From Salvelinus alpinus (lineage: Eukaryota; Chordata; Actinopteri; Salmoniformes; Salmonidae): a stretch of DNA of 64,000 nucleotides. Where the stretch lies: contig NC_092091.1 of the NCBI RefSeq assembly GCF_045679555.1, forward strand, positions 12,177,918 through 12,241,917, in the 5' to 3' direction. Below the pieces are notes generated by a model, which worked only from the letters and a program-made list of their open reading frames with translations, had not been told where the DNA came from and did not search any database. A program made the position numbers and the translations under genes. Positions 14,315-26,265 of the stretch are shown in pieces. Position 1 is the first letter of the stretch. Every line of letters starts with the position of its first letter.

Positions 14315-15543
14315 ATTGAAGAACAAGGAACAGTCATCAAAGGTGGAAGAAAAATGAGCAAAGTCATTTCTAGCCACCAGATTCATGCTCTGAACGGGAA
14401 TATCTTGAATCATCATCATGGATAGCGAGACCTTCCACTTTAGACACACATTTCTCAAGTAAAGAATTATAGAAATGATCCCTGAAAGTATAGTCTTGGT
14501 GTAGAAGTTGTTGTGATCAAGGTGGAGCATCTTGAAAAGAGCATTTGCACCACCGGTTTGTGTTGCATTCTCAGCATCAACAGTTGTTGCAATCAAATTA
14601 TGATAATTATGGAGAATTGCAAACTACTAAAACCTATCTATGAAAAGCTGAGACTCTATCGAACATGCACATGTAACATGTTTTGCTCTATGACGCTCAC
14701 AAGCTACACAAGAGTTGTTAGAAGGTACAGGGTTCTTCTACGTAGAAGATCAAAGGAAGGTCAAAGGTTGTCCTGAAAGGAAAATGGTAAAACACCTCAT
14801 TGTGAAGCTAAAATTCAGGGCTGGACATGGAGATAAATGAAAGTCAGAAAACTAAAAAGAAGATTTATGCTGGGGTCTCAGGACTGATTCTATATTCTGA
14901 TTCTATTCTATTCTATTTTATTTTTGTGGAATTCTACCCCCTTTTAAACATTGTGTGTTTTAGCTATAGACGTATGGGTTGTACCATCAGATTTGTCTTT
15001 GTCTTCCACATCCATTGGTACCAAGAGTTTGTCTGTGTGATTAACGGGAGCTGAGTTAGAGCTGTGTTCGTGAGACGAAGACGGATCCCGAAGGGACCAA
15101 GGCCGGGTTTTTTTTAATATTTTTTTTTTTTTACAAAAACATCTGTAGAAACAGAATGGTTTGAATTACAAACTACTAAAACCTATCTATGAAAAGCTGA
15201 GACTCTATCGAACATGCACATGTAACATGTTTTGCTCTATGACGCTCACAAGCTACACAAGAGTTGTTAGAAGGTACAGGGTTCTTCTACGTAGAAGATC
15301 AAAGGAAGGTCAAAGGTTGTCCTGAAAGGAAAATGGTAAAACACCTCAATGTGAAGCTAAATATAAGTGCTGGACATGGAGATAAATGAAAGTCGGAAAA
15401 CTAAAAAGAAGATTTATGCTGGGGTCTCAGGACTGATTCTATAGGATTTCTTTTATTAACAATAAGAATTTGGGAGACATTTCAGTAGGTTTTGTTGCAC
15501 ATAGTTAACATCCACTCAGAACATATTCCCTTCATCCATGTTC
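14315..15543. repeat. Chimeric 1,229-bp satellite unit (copy 2)
   Basis: Near-identical repeat of 6738-7965 with the same attct-rich fusion (about 14892-14922). The copies differ by a T-run base and a few substitutions, such as tttcttttatt at 15447 against tttattttatt. Confidence 0.85.
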
Positions 15544-18500
15544 ATTGAAGAACAAGGAACAGTCATCAAAGGTGGAAGAAAAATTAGCAAAGTCATTTCT
15601 AGCCACCAGATTCATGCTCTGAACGGGAATATCTTGAATCATCATCATGGATAGCGAGACCTTCCACTTTAGACACACATTTCTCAAGTAAAGAACTATA
15701 GAAATGATCCCTGAAAGTATAGTCTTGGTGTAGAAGTTGTTGTGATCAAGGTGGAGCATCTTGAAAAGAGCATTTGCACCACCGGTTTGTGTTGCATTCT
15801 CAGCATCAACAGTTGTTGCAATCAAATTATGTTAATTATGGAGAATTGCGAGGTTCCTCAAATTAGAAATATGGTCAACGATGCTGGTTGCCAACAGGTA
15901 AAATATGACCTAATGTTGGTGGACAGCCATCCATATTTCAAAGCCGGTTATTTTTGTGGAATTCTACCCCTTTTAAACATTGTGTGTTTTAGCTATAGAC
16001 GTAGGGGTTGTACCATCAGATTTGTCTTTGTCTTCCACATCCAGTGGTACCAAGAGTTTGTCTGTGTGATTAACGGGAGCTGAGTTAGAGCTGTGTTCGT
16101 GAGACGAAGACGGATCCCGAAGGGACCCAGGCCGGGTTTCTTTTCTTTCTTTCTTTTTTATTTTTTTACAAAAACATCTGTAGAAACAGAATGGTTTGAT
16201 TTACAAACTACTAAAACCTATCGAACATGCACATGTAACATGTTTTGCTCTATGACGCTCACAAGCTACACAGGAGTTGTTAGAAGGTACAGGCTTCTTC
16301 TACGTAGAATATCAAAGGAAGGTCAAAGGTTGTCCTGAAAGGAAAATTGTAAAACACCTCATTGTGAAACTAAATATAAGGGTTGGACATGGAGATAAAT
16401 GAAAGTCGGAAAACTAAAAAGAAGATTTATGCTGGGGTCTCAGGACTGATTCTATAGGATTTATTTTATTACCGATAAGAATTTTGGAGACTTTTCAGTA
16501 GTTTTTGTTGTACATGGTTAACATCCACTCAGAACATATTCCCTTCATCCATGTTCATTGAAGAACAAGGAACAGTCATCAAAGGTGTAAGAAAAATGAG
16601 CAAAGTCATTTCTAGCCACCAGATTCATGCTCTGAACGGGAATATCTTGAATCATCATCATGGATAGCGAGACCTTCCACTTCAGACACACATTTCTCAA
16701 GTAAAGAACTATAGAAATGATCCCTGAAAGTATAGTCTTGGTGTAGAAGTTGTTGTGATCAAGGTGGAGCATCTTGAAAAGAGCATTTGTACCACCGGTT
16801 TGTGTTGCATTCTCAGCATCAACAGTTGTTGCAATCAAATTATGATAATTATGGAGAATTGCGAGGTTCCTCAAATGAGAAATATGGTCAACGATGCTGG
16901 TTGCCAACAGGTAAAATATGACCTAATGTTGGTGGACAGCCATCCATATTTCAAAGCCGGTTATTTTTGTGGAATTCTACCCCCTTTTAAACATTGTGTG
17001 TTTTAGCTATAGACGTATGGGTTGTACCATCAGATTTGTCTTTGTCTTCCGCATCCAGTGGTACCAAGAGTTTGTCTGTGTGATTAACGGGAGCTTGAGT
17101 TAGAGCTGTGTTCGTGAGACGAAGACGGATCCCGAAGGGACCCAGACCGTTTTTTTTTCTTCGTTTTTTTTACAAAAACATCTGTAGAAACAGAATGGTT
17201 TGAATTACAAACTACTAAAACCTATCTATGAAAAGCCGAGACTCTATCGAACATGCACATGTAACATGTTTTGCTCTATGACGCTCACAAGCTACACAAG
17301 AGTTGTTAGAAGGTACAGGCTTCTTCTACGTAGGATATCAAAGGAAGGTCAAATGTTGTCCTGAAAGGAAAATGGTAAAACACCTCATTGTGAAACTAAA
17401 TATAAGGGTTGGACATGGAGATAAATGAAAGTCGGAAAACTAAAAAGAAGATTTATGCTGGGGTCTCAGGACTGATTCTATAGGATTTATTTTATTACCG
17501 ATAAGAATTTTGGAGACTTTTCAGTAGTTTTTGTTGTACATGGTTAACATCCACTCAGAACATATTCCCTTCATCCATGTTCATTGAAGAACAAGGAACA
17601 GTCATCAAAGGTGAAAGAAACATGAGCAAAGTCATTTCGAGCCACCAGATTCATGCTCTGAACGGGAATATCTTGAATCATCATCATGGATAGTGAGACC
17701 TTCCACTTTAGACACACATTTCTCAAGTAAAGAACTATAGAAATGCTCCCTGAAAGTATAGTCTTGGTGTAGAAGTTGTTGTGATCAAGGTGGAGCATCT
17801 TGAAAAGAGCTTTTGCACCACCGGTTTGTGTTGCATTCTCAGCATCAACAGTTGTTGCAATCAAATTATGTTAATTATGGAGAATTGCGAGGTTCCTCAA
17901 ATGAGAAATATGGTCAACGATGCTGGTTGCCAACAGCTAAAATATGACCTAATGTTGGTGGACAGCCATCCATATTTCAAAGCCGGTTATTTTTGTGGAA
18001 TTCTACCCCTTTTAAACATTGTGTGTTTTAGCTATAGACGTATGGGATGTACCATCAGATTTGTCTTTGTCTTCCGCATCCAGTGGTACCAAGAGTTTGT
18101 CTGTGTGATTAACGGGAGCTGAGTTAGAGCTGTGTTCGTGAGACGAAGACGGATCCCGAAGGGACCCAGGCCGTTTATTTTTTTATTTTTACAAAAACAT
18201 CTGTAGAAACAGAATGGTTTGAATTACAAACTACTAAAACCTATCTATGAAAAGCTGAGACTCTATCGAACATGCACATGTAACATGTTTTGCTCTATGA
18301 TGCTCACAAGCTACACAAGAGTTGTTAGAAGGTACAGGGTTCTTCTACGTAGAAGATCAAAGGAAGGTCAAAGGTTGTCCTGAAAGGAAAATGGTAAAAC
18401 ACCTCATTGTGAAGCTAAAATTCAGGGCTGGATATGGAGATAAATGAAAGTCGGAAAACTAAAAAGAAGATTTATGCTGGGGTCTCAGGACTGATTCTAT

Positions 18501-19622
18501 AGGATTTATTTTATTAACAATAAGAATTTGGGAGACATTTCAGTAGGTTTTGTTGTACATGGTTAACATCCACTCAGAACATATTCCCTTCATCCATGTT
18601 CATTGAAGAACAAGGAACAGTCATCAAAGGTGGAAGAAAAATGAGCAAAGTCATTTCTAGCCACCAGATTCATGCTCTGAACGGGAATATCTTGAATCAT
18701 CATCATGGATAGCGAGACCTTCCACTTTAGAGACACATTTCTCAAGTAAAGAACTATAGAAATGATCCCTGAAAGTATAGTCTTGGTGTAGAAGTTGTTG
18801 TGATCAAGGTGGAGCATCTTGAAAAGAGCATTTGCACCACCGGTTTGTGTTGCATTCTCAGCATCAACAGTTGTTGCAATAAAATTATGTTAATTTTGGA
18901 GAATTGCGAGGTTCCTCAAATGAGAAATATGGTCAACGATGCTGGTTGCCAACAGGTAAAATATGACCTAATGTTGGTGGACAGCCATCCAAATTTCAAA
19001 GCCGGTTATTTTTGTGGAATTCTACCCCCTTTTAAACATTGTGTGTTTTAGCGATAGACGTATGGGTTGTACCATCAGATTTGTCTTTGTCTTCCGCATC
19101 CAGTGGTACCAAGTGTTTGTCTGTGTGATTAACGGGAGCTGAGTTAGAGCTGTGTTCGTGAGACGAAGACGGATCCCGAAGGGACCCAGGCCGGGTTTTT
19201 ATTTTATTTTTACAAAAACATCTGTAGAAACAGAATGGTTTGAATTACAAACTACTAAAACCTATCTATGAAAGGCTGAGACTCTATCGAACATGCACAT
19301 GTAACATGTTTTGCTCTATGACGCTCACAAGCTACACAAGAGTTGTTAGAAGGTACAGGGTTCTTCTACGTAGAAGATCAAAGGAAGGTCAAAGGTTGTC
19401 CTGAAAGGAAAATGGTAAAACACCTCAATGTGAAGCTAAATATAAGTGCTGGACATGGAGATAAATGAAAGTCGGAAAACTAAAAAGAAGATTTATGCTG
19501 GGGTCTCAGGACTGATTCTATAGGATTTATTTTATTAACAATAAGAATTTGGGAGACATTTCAGTAGTTTTTGTTGTACATGGTTAACATCCACTCAGAA
19601 CATATTCCCTTCATCCATGTTC

Positions 19623-20204
19623 ATTGAAGAACAAGGAACAGTCATCAAAGGTGGAAGAAAAATGAGCAAAGTCATTTCTAGCCACCAGATTCATGCTCTG
19701 AACGGGAATATTTTGAATCATCATCATGGATAGCGAGACCTTCCACTTTAGACACACATTTCTCAAGTAAAGAACTATAGACATGATCCCTGAAAGTATA
19801 GTCTTGGTGTAGAAGTTGTTGTGATCAAGGTGGAGCATCTTGAAAAGAGCATTTGCACCACCGGTTTGTGTTGCATTCTCAGCATCAACAGTTGTTGCAA
19901 TAAAATTATGTTAATTTTGGAGAATTGCGAGGTTCCTCAAATGAGAAATATGGTCAACGATGCTGGTTGCCAACAGGTAAAATATGACCTAATGTTGGTG
20001 GACAGCCATCCATATTTCAAAGCTGGTTATTTTTGTGGAATTCTACCCCCTTTTAAACATTGTGTGTTTTAGCTATAGACGTATGGGTTGTACCACCAGA
20101 TTTGTCTTTGTCTTCCTCATCCAGTGGTACCAAGAGTTCGTCTGTGTGATTAAGTCAAAAAAATGTAGAGGTTTTTGCTGTGGTCTCAAGACTGATAGGG
20201 ACTG
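19623..20204. repeat. Terminal, degenerate satellite unit
   Basis: The last unit runs normally to gtgtgattaa (20154). It then continues with a diverged match to the unit's far end: gtcaaaaaaatgtagagg and gtggtctcaagactgatag resemble agtcggaaaactaaaaag and ggggtctcaggactgattc. About 360 bp between these points are missing. Unrelated sequence follows, so this is the right edge of the array. Confidence 0.7.
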
Positions 20205-20391
20205 CCTCCGCTATTCCAGCACCATTTCAAATTCAACATTTCAACATCATCAACACACCTCTGCCTAGTCTAATACAGTGATCACTAAAACATACCAAAA
20301 ACTATTTGGCACAATATAAATATTATGTGGGTAACCATGGATCTGAGTTCTGTTTGTGTGTGTGTGTGTGGATGCTTTCTCCAGTGAGATA
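20205..20391. other. Array flank, nothing recognised
   Basis: Flank between the satellite edge and the Tc1 left end. It holds a short TG run near 20352-20370. No gene or repeat recognised. Confidence 0.5.
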
Positions 20392-20821
20392 CAGTTGAAG
20401 ACGGAAGATTACATCAAAAACATTTCAACTCAGTTTTTCACGATTCCTGACATTTAATTATAGCAAAATCCCTGTCAGAAGTTGACATACACTCAATTAG
20501 TATTTGGTAGCATTGCCTTTAAATTGTTTAACTTGGGTCAAACGTTTCGGGTAGCCTTCCACAAGCTTCCCACAATAATCAAATCAAATCAAGTTTATTT
20601 TATATAGCCCTTCGTACATCAGCTAATATCTCGAAGTGCTGTACAGAAACCCAGCCTAAAACCCCAAACAGCAAGCAATGCAGGTGTAGAAGCACGGTGG
20701 CTAGGAAAAACTCCCTAGAAAGGCCAAAACCTAGGAAGAAACCTAGAGAGGAACCAGGCTATGAGGGGTGGCCAGTCCTCTTCTGGCTGTGCCGGGTGGA
20801 GATTATAACAGAACTATGCCA

Positions 20822-21690
20822 AGATGTTCAAAATATTCATAAGTGACAAGCATGGTCAAATAATAATCATGAATAATTTTCAGTTGGCTTTTCATAGCCG
20901 ATCATTAAGAGTTGAAAATAGCAGGTCTGGGACAGGTGGCGGTTCCATAACCGCAGGCAGAACAGTTGAAACTGGAATAGCAGCAAGGCCAGGTGGACTG
21001 GGGACAGCAAGGAGTCATCATGCCCGGTAGTCCTGACGTATGGTCCTAGGGCTCAGGTCCTCCGAGAGAGAGAAAGAAAGAGAGAATTTGAGAGAGCCAA
21101 GATTTTCAAAATGTTCATAAATGACAAGCATGGTCAAATAATAATCAGGAATAAATATCAGTTGGCTTTTCATAGCCGATCATTAAGAGCTGAAAACAGC
21201 AGGTCTGGGACAGGTAGGGGTTCCATAACCGCAGGCAGAACAGCTGAAACTGGAATAGCAGCAAGGCCAGGCGGACTGGGGAAAGCAAGGAGTCATCATG
21301 CCCGGTTTGCCGTGACGTATGGTCCTAGGGCTCAGGTCCTCCGAGAGAGAGAAAGAAAGAGAGAAGGAGAGAATTAGAGAGAGCCAAGATTTTCAAAATG
21401 TTCATAAATGACAAGCATGGTCAAATAATAATCAGGAATAAATATCAGTTGGCTTTTCATAGCCGATCATTAAGAGTTGAAAACAGCAGGTCTGGGACAG
21501 GTAGGGGTTCCATAACCGCAGGCAGAACAGCTGAAACTGGAATAGCAGCAAGGCCAGGCGGACTGGGGACAGCAAGGAGTCATCATGCCCGGTTTGCCGT
21601 GACGTATGGTCCTAGGGCTCAGGTTCTCCGAGAGAGAGAAAGAAAGAGAGAACGAGAGAATTAGAGAGAGCATACTTAAATTCACACAGG
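20822..21690 (-). repeat. ~287-bp tandem triplication inside LINE 3' UTR
   Basis: The segment starting at ttcaaaatattcataa or ttcaaaatgttcataa begins at about 20826, 21113 and 21400 (period about 287 bp). Each copy runs through acaagcatggtcaaata, gcaggtctgggacaggt, ggcagaacag and the gagagagaaagaaagag tract. The second copy also extends the purine tract by a few bases. The related LINE tail at 37335-38172 has only one such segment. Confidence 0.85.
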
Positions 21691-22366
21691 ACACTGGATA
21701 AGATAGGAGAAGTACTCCAGGTATAACCAACTGACCCTAGCCCCCCGACACATAAACTACTGCAGCATAAATACTGGAGGCTGAGACAGGAGGGGTCAGG
21801 AGACACTGTGGCCCCATCAGAAGAAACCCCCGGACAGGGCCAAACAGGAAGGATATAACCAAAGCACAGCCCCCACACCAATAGAGGGATATCTTCAACC
21901 ACCAACTTACAATCCTGAGACAAGGCCGAGTATAGCCCACAAAGATCTCCACCACAGCACAAACCAAGGGGGGGCGCCAACCCAGACAGGAAGATCACGT
22001 CAGTAACTCAACCCACTCAAGTGACGCACCCCTCCCAGGGACGGCATGAAAGAGCACCAGTAAGCCAGTGACTCAGCCCCTGTAATAGGGTTAGAGGCAG
22101 AGAATCCCAGTGGAGAGAGGGGAACCGGCCAGGCAGAGACAGCAAGGGCGGTTCGTTGCTCCAGAGCCTTTCCGTTCACCTTCACACTCCTGGGCCAGAC
22201 TACACTCAATCATATGACCTACTGAAGAGATAAGTCTTCAGTAAAGACTTAAAGGTTGAGACCGAGTCTGCGTCTCTCACATGGGTAGGCAGACCGTTCC
22301 ATAAAAATGGAGATCTATAGGAGAAAGCCCTGCCTCCCGCTGTTTGCTTAGAAATTCTAGGGACAA

Positions 22367-25279
22367 TTAGGAGGCGTCTTGTGACCGTAGCGTACGTATA
22401 GGTATGTATGGCAGGACCAACTCGGAAAGATAGGTAGGAGCAAGCCCATGTAACGCTTTATAGGTTAACAGTAAAACCTTGAAATCAGCCCTTGCCTTAA
22501 CAGGAAGCCAGTGTAGGGAAGCTAGCACTGGAGTAATATGGACAAATTTCTTGGTTCTAGTCAGGATTCTAGCAGCCGTATTTAGCACTAACTGAAGTTT
22601 ATTTAGTGCTTTATCCGGGTAGCCGGAAAGTAGAGCATTGCAGTAGTCTAACCTAGAAGTAACAAATGTATGGATTAATTTTTCTGCATAATTTTTGGAC
22701 AGAAAATTTCTGATTTTTGCAATGTTACGTAGATGGAAAAAAGCTGTCCTTGAAACAGTCTTGATATGTTCGTCAAAAGAGAGATCAGGGTCAAGAGTAA
22801 CGCCGAGGTCCTTCACAGTTTTATTTGAGACGACTTTACAACCATCAAGATTAATTGTCAGATTTAACAGAAGATCTCTTTGTTTCTTGGGACCTAGAAC
22901 AAGCATCTCTGTTTTGTCCGAGTTTAAAAGTAGAAAGTTTGCAGCCATCCACTTCCTTATGTCTGAAACACAGGCTTCTAGCGAGGGCAATTTTGGGGCT
23001 TCACCATGTTTCATTGAAATGTACAGCTGTGTGTCATCCGCATAACAGTGAAAGTTAACATTATGTTTTCGAATAACATCCCCAAGAGGTAAAATATATA
23101 GTGAAAACAATAGTGGTCCTAAAACGGAACCTTGTGGAACACCGAAATGTACAGTTGATTTGTCAGAGGACAAACCATTCACAGAGACAAACTGATATCT
23201 TTCCGACAGGTATGATCTAAACCAGGCCAGAACTTGTCCGTGTAGACCAATTTGGGTTTCCAGTCTCTCCAAAAGAATGTGGTGATCGATGGTGTCGAAG
23301 GCAGCACTAAGGTCTAGTAGCACGAGGACAGATGCAGAGCCTCGGTCTGACGCCATTAAAAGGTCATTTACCACCTTCACAAGTGCAGTCTCAGTGCTAT
23401 GATGGGGTCTAAAACCAGACTGAAGCATTTCGTATACATTGTTTGTCTTCAGGAAGGCAGTGAGTTGCTGCGCAACAGCTTTTTCAAAAAAATTTGAGAG
23501 CAATGGAAGATTGGATATAGGCCGATAGTTTTTTATATTTTCCGGGTCAAGGTTTGGCTTTTTCAAGAGAGGCTTTATTACTGCCACTTTTAGTGAGTTT
23601 GGTACACATCCGGTGGATAGAGAGCCGTTTATTATGTTCAACATAGGAGGGCCAAGCACATGAAGCAGCTCTTTCAGTAGTTTAGTTGGAATAGGATCCA
23701 GTATGCAGCTTGAAGGTTTAGAGGCCATGATTATTTTCATCATTGTGTCAAGAGATATAGTACTAAAACACTTAAGTGTCTCTCCCGATCCCAGGCCCTG
23801 GCAGAGCTGTGCAGATCCAGGAAAGCTAAGCCCTGGAGGAATATGCAGATTTAAAGAGGAGTCTGTAATTTGCTTTCTAATGATCATGATTTTTTCCTCA
23901 AAGAAGTTCATGAATTTATTACTGCTGAAGTGAAAGCCATCCTCTCTTGGGGAATGCTGCTTTTTAGTTAGCTTTGCAACAGTATCAAAAATAAATTTTG
24001 GATTGTTCTTATTTTCCTCAATTAAGTTGGAAAAGTAGGATGATCGAGCAGCAGTGAGGGCTCTTCGGTACTGCACGGTACTGTCTTTCCAAGCTAGTCG
24101 GAAGACTTCCAGTTTGGTGTGGCGCCATTTCCGTTCCAATTTTCTGGAAGCTTGCTTCAAAGCTCGGGTATTTTCTGTATACCAGGGAGCTAGTTTCTTA
24201 TGACAAATGTTTTTCGTTTTTAGGGGTGCAACTGCATCTAGGGTATTGCGCAAGGTTAAATTGAGTTCCTCAGTTAGGTGGTTAACTGATTTTTGTCCTC
24301 TGACGTCCTTGGGTAGGCAGAAGGAGTCTGGAAGGGCGTCAAGGAATTTTTGTGTTGTCTGAGAATTTATAGTACGACTTTTGATGCTCCTTGGTTGGGG
24401 TCTGAGCAGATTATTTGTTGCGATTGCAAACGTAATAAAATGGTGGTCCGACAGTCCAGGATTATCAGGAAAAACATTAAGATCTACAACATTTATTCCA
24501 TGGGACAAAACTAGGTCCAGAGTATGACTGTGGCAGTGAGTAGGTCCAGAGACATGTTGGACAAAACCCACTGAGTCGATGATGGCTCCGAAAGACTTTT
24601 GGAGTGGGTCTGTGGACTTCTCCATATGAATATTAAAATCACCAAAAATTAAAATATGATCTGCTATGACTACAAGGTCTGATAGGAATTCAGGGAACTC
24701 AGAGAGGAATGCTGTATATGGCCCAGGAGGCCTATAAACAGTAGCTATAAAAAGTGATTGAGTAGGCTGCATAGATTTCATGACTAGAAGCTCAAAAGAC
24801 GAAAACGTCATTTTTTTTTTTGTAAATTGAAATTTGCTATCATAAATGTTAGCAACACCTCCGCCTTTGCGGGATGCACGGGGGATATGGTCACTAGTGT
24901 AACCAGGAGGTGAGGCCTCATTTAACACAGTAAATTCATCAGGCTTAAGCCATGTTTCAGTCAGGCCAATCACATCAAGATTATGATCAGTGATTAGTTC
25001 ATTGACTATAACTGCCTTTGAAGTAAGGGATCTAACATTAAGTAACCCTATTTTGAGATGTGAGGTATCACGATCTCTTTCAATAATGGCAGGAATGGAG
25101 GAGGTCTTTATCCTAGTGAGATTGCTAAGGCGAACACCGCCATGTTTAGTTTTGCCCAACCTAGGTCGAGGCACAGACACAGTCTCAATGGGGATGGCTG
25201 AGTTGACTACACTGACTGTGCTATTGGCAGACTCCACTAAGCTGGCAGGTTGGCTAACAGCCTGCTGCCTGGCCTGCAC
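22367..25279 (-). CDS. LINE endonuclease-reverse transcriptase, long open frame
   Basis: 970 codons. An AP-type endonuclease spans about residues 76-285: NVRSLTSK near 81, LTETWLKP with E107, GDFNIH at 213-218, and the terminal SDHHF at 277-281 with its D-H pair. A reverse transcriptase spans about 565-800: [36 protein letters not shown] with D656, [13 protein letters not shown] and CYADDTQLY with YADD at 746-749. The catalytic residues I can see are present. The frame ends at RSQDAS. Just beyond, 22300-22366 still encodes [13 protein letters not shown] and FLWNGLP in another frame, so a small deletion near 22370 costs the last 60-70 residues. The true start may lie upstream because the first ATG is not at a clear domain edge. 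This is the element's replication protein and would act on target DNA and the element's own RNA. It is a mobile-element gene, not a host gene. Confidence 0.9.
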   Translation of the reverse strand: MQARQQAVSQPASLVESANSTVSVVNSAIPIETVSVPRPRLGKTKHGGVRLSNLTRIKTSSIPAIIERDRDTSHLKIGLLNVRSLTSKAVIVNELITDHNLDVIGLTETWLKPDEFTVLNEASPPGYTSDHIPRASRKGGGVANIYDSKFQFTKKKMTFSSFELLVMKSMQPTQSLFIATVYRPPGPYTAFLSEFPEFLSDLVVIADHILIFGDFNIHMEKSTDPLQKSFGAIIDSVGFVQHVSGPTHCHSHTLDLVLSHGINVVDLNVFPDNPGLSDHHFITFAIATNNLLRPQPRSIKSRTINSQTTQKFLDALPDSFCLPKDVRGQKSVNHLTEELNLTLRNTLDAVAPLKTKNICHKKLAPWYTENTRALKQASRKLERKWRHTKLEVFRLAWKDSTVQYRRALTAARSSYFSNLIEENKNNPKFIFDTVAKLTKKQHSPREDGFHFSSNKFMNFFEEKIMIIRKQITDSSLNLHIPPGLSFPGSAQLCQGLGSGETLKCFSTISLDTMMKIIMASKPSSCILDPIPTKLLKELLHVLGPPMLNIINGSLSTGCVPNSLKVAVIKPLLKKPNLDPENIKNYRPISNLPLLSNFFEKAVAQQLTAFLKTNNVYEMLQSGFRPHHSTETALVKVVNDLLMASDRGSASVLVLLDLSAAFDTIDHHILLERLETQIGLHGQVLAWFRSYLSERYQFVSVNGLSSDKSTVHFGVPQGSVLGPLLFSLYILPLGDVIRKHNVNFHCYADDTQLYISMKHGEAPKLPSLEACVSDIRKWMAANFLLLNSDKTEMLVLGPKKQRDLLLNLTINLDGCKVVSNKTVKDLGVTLDPDLSFDEHIKTVSRTAFFHLRNIAKIRNFLSKNYAEKLIHTFVTSRLDYCNALLSGYPDKALNKLQLVLNTAARILTRTKKFVHITPVLASLHWLPVKARADFKVLLLTYKALHGLAPTYLSELVLPYIPIRTLRSQDAS

Positions 25280-25637
25280 CCTATTTCATTGTGGAGCTAA
25301 AGGAGTTAGAGCCCTATCTATGTTAGTAGATAAGATGAGAGCACCCCTCCAGCTAGGATGGAGTCCGTCACTCCTCAGCAGGTCAGGCTTGGTCCTGTTT
25401 GTGGGTGAGTCTCAGAAAGAGGGCCAATTATCTACAAATTCTATCTTTTGGGAGGGGCAGAAAACAGTTTTCAACCAGCGATTGAGTTGTGAGACTCTGC
25501 TGTAGAGCTCGTCACTCCCCCTAACTGGGAGGGGGCCAGAGACAATTACTCGATGCCGACATCTTTCTAGCTGATTTACAGGCTGAAGCTATGTTGTGCT
25601 TGGTGACCTCTGACTGTTTCATCCTAACATCGTTGGG
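25280..25637 (-). pseudogene. LINE esterase-like (SGNH) domain remnant
   Basis: Read on the minus strand from 25637: PNDVRMKQSEVTKHNIASAC, a small frame break near 25560, then RHRVIVSGPLPVRGSDELYS, VDNWPSF, a stop codon, DSPTNRTKPDLLRSDGLHPSW and a further stop before the 970-codon frame. The SGPLP and DGLHPS blocks fit the C-terminal half of the SGNH-type esterase domain described in CR1-group LINEs (family knowledge). DGLH would hold the catalytic Asp-His pair. The N-terminal catalytic block is absent because of the 5' truncation. In this copy it is broken by two stops and one frameshift. Confidence 0.65.
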
Positions 25638-25917
25638 TGAATTTTGGCCCATTCCTCCTGACAGAGCTGGTGTAATTGAGTCAGGTATGTAGGCCTCCTT
25701 GCTCGCACATGCTTTTTTAGTTCTGGCCAAAAATGTTCTATAGGATTGAGGTCAGGGTTTTGTGATGGCCACTCCAATACCTTGACGTTGTTGTCCTTAA
25801 GCCACTTTGCCACAACTTTGGAAGTATGTTTGGGGTCATTGTCCATTTGGAAGACCCATTTGCGACCAAGCTTTAACTTCCTGACTGATGTCTTGAGATG
25901 TTGCTTCAATACATCTA

Positions 25918-26265
<348 letters not shown>

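Larger units (their letters stand above)
11639..15543. repeat. Higher-order block 3 of the macrosatellite (units 13-16)
   Basis: Repeats 8962-10958 at an offset of about 2,677 bp. Its second part repeats 6360-7965 at an offset of 7,577 bp, including the private aacaattttt variant (6418 and 13995) and the attct-rich junction of the chimeric unit. The two chimeric units differ by one base in a T run, which shifts the following unit start from +7,577 to +7,578. Block 3 therefore looks assembled from two earlier blocks. Confidence 0.8.
1..20154. repeat. ~1-kb macrosatellite array, about 21 units
   Basis: Directly visible tandem array. Taking the phrase attgaagaacaaggaacag as the register mark (with small variants), units start at 1, 1021, 2036, 3041, 4039, 5037, 6058, 6738, 7966, 8962, 9961, 10959, 11639, 12637, 13635, 14315, 15544, 16557, 17583, 18602 and 19623. 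Most are 996-1,027 bp. Three are about 680 bp and two about 1,228 bp. Each full unit has a homopolymer-rich T tract of variable length after a ggcccggg-like block, for example near 2630, 3640, 7530 and 16140. Both strands carry ORFs of 75-120 codons, but most differences between copies would change amino acids, so I do not call genes. The array is cut by the left window edge, so its true size is unknown. I do not recognise the unit as a named satellite. Confidence 0.95.
20581..25637 (-). mobile_element. L2/CR1-like LINE, 5'-truncated, inserted in Tc1
   Basis: Minus-strand non-LTR retrotransposon. The 3' end, at 20581, is a run of gattt-type repeats (aatcaaatcaaatcaag on the plus strand), as in L2/CR1-group LINEs. 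From 3' to 5' it has a long 3' UTR (20581-22366) with a tandem triplication, a 970-codon APE-RT ORF (22367-25279), and a remnant of an upstream esterase-like region (25280-25637). The 5' truncation falls just inside a GTND-like motif (PNDVRMKQSEV in this copy), where LINE and Tc1 share the bases AAC, so the exact junction is uncertain by a few bases. A second copy of the family's 3' end lies at 37335-38172 on the plus strand. Confidence 0.9.

Noticed and set aside
199-20268. Dozens of 75-120-codon ORFs on both strands of the macrosatellite as a tandem gene family
   Set aside because: Overlapping opposed frames, amino-acid-changing variation between copies, frame loss in several units, and no recognisable domain. 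They are by-products of one low-stop repeat sequence.
24990-25505. 171-codon plus-strand ORF
   Set aside because: It lies opposite the LINE coding region and is a shadow of the minus-strand ORF and its esterase remnant.
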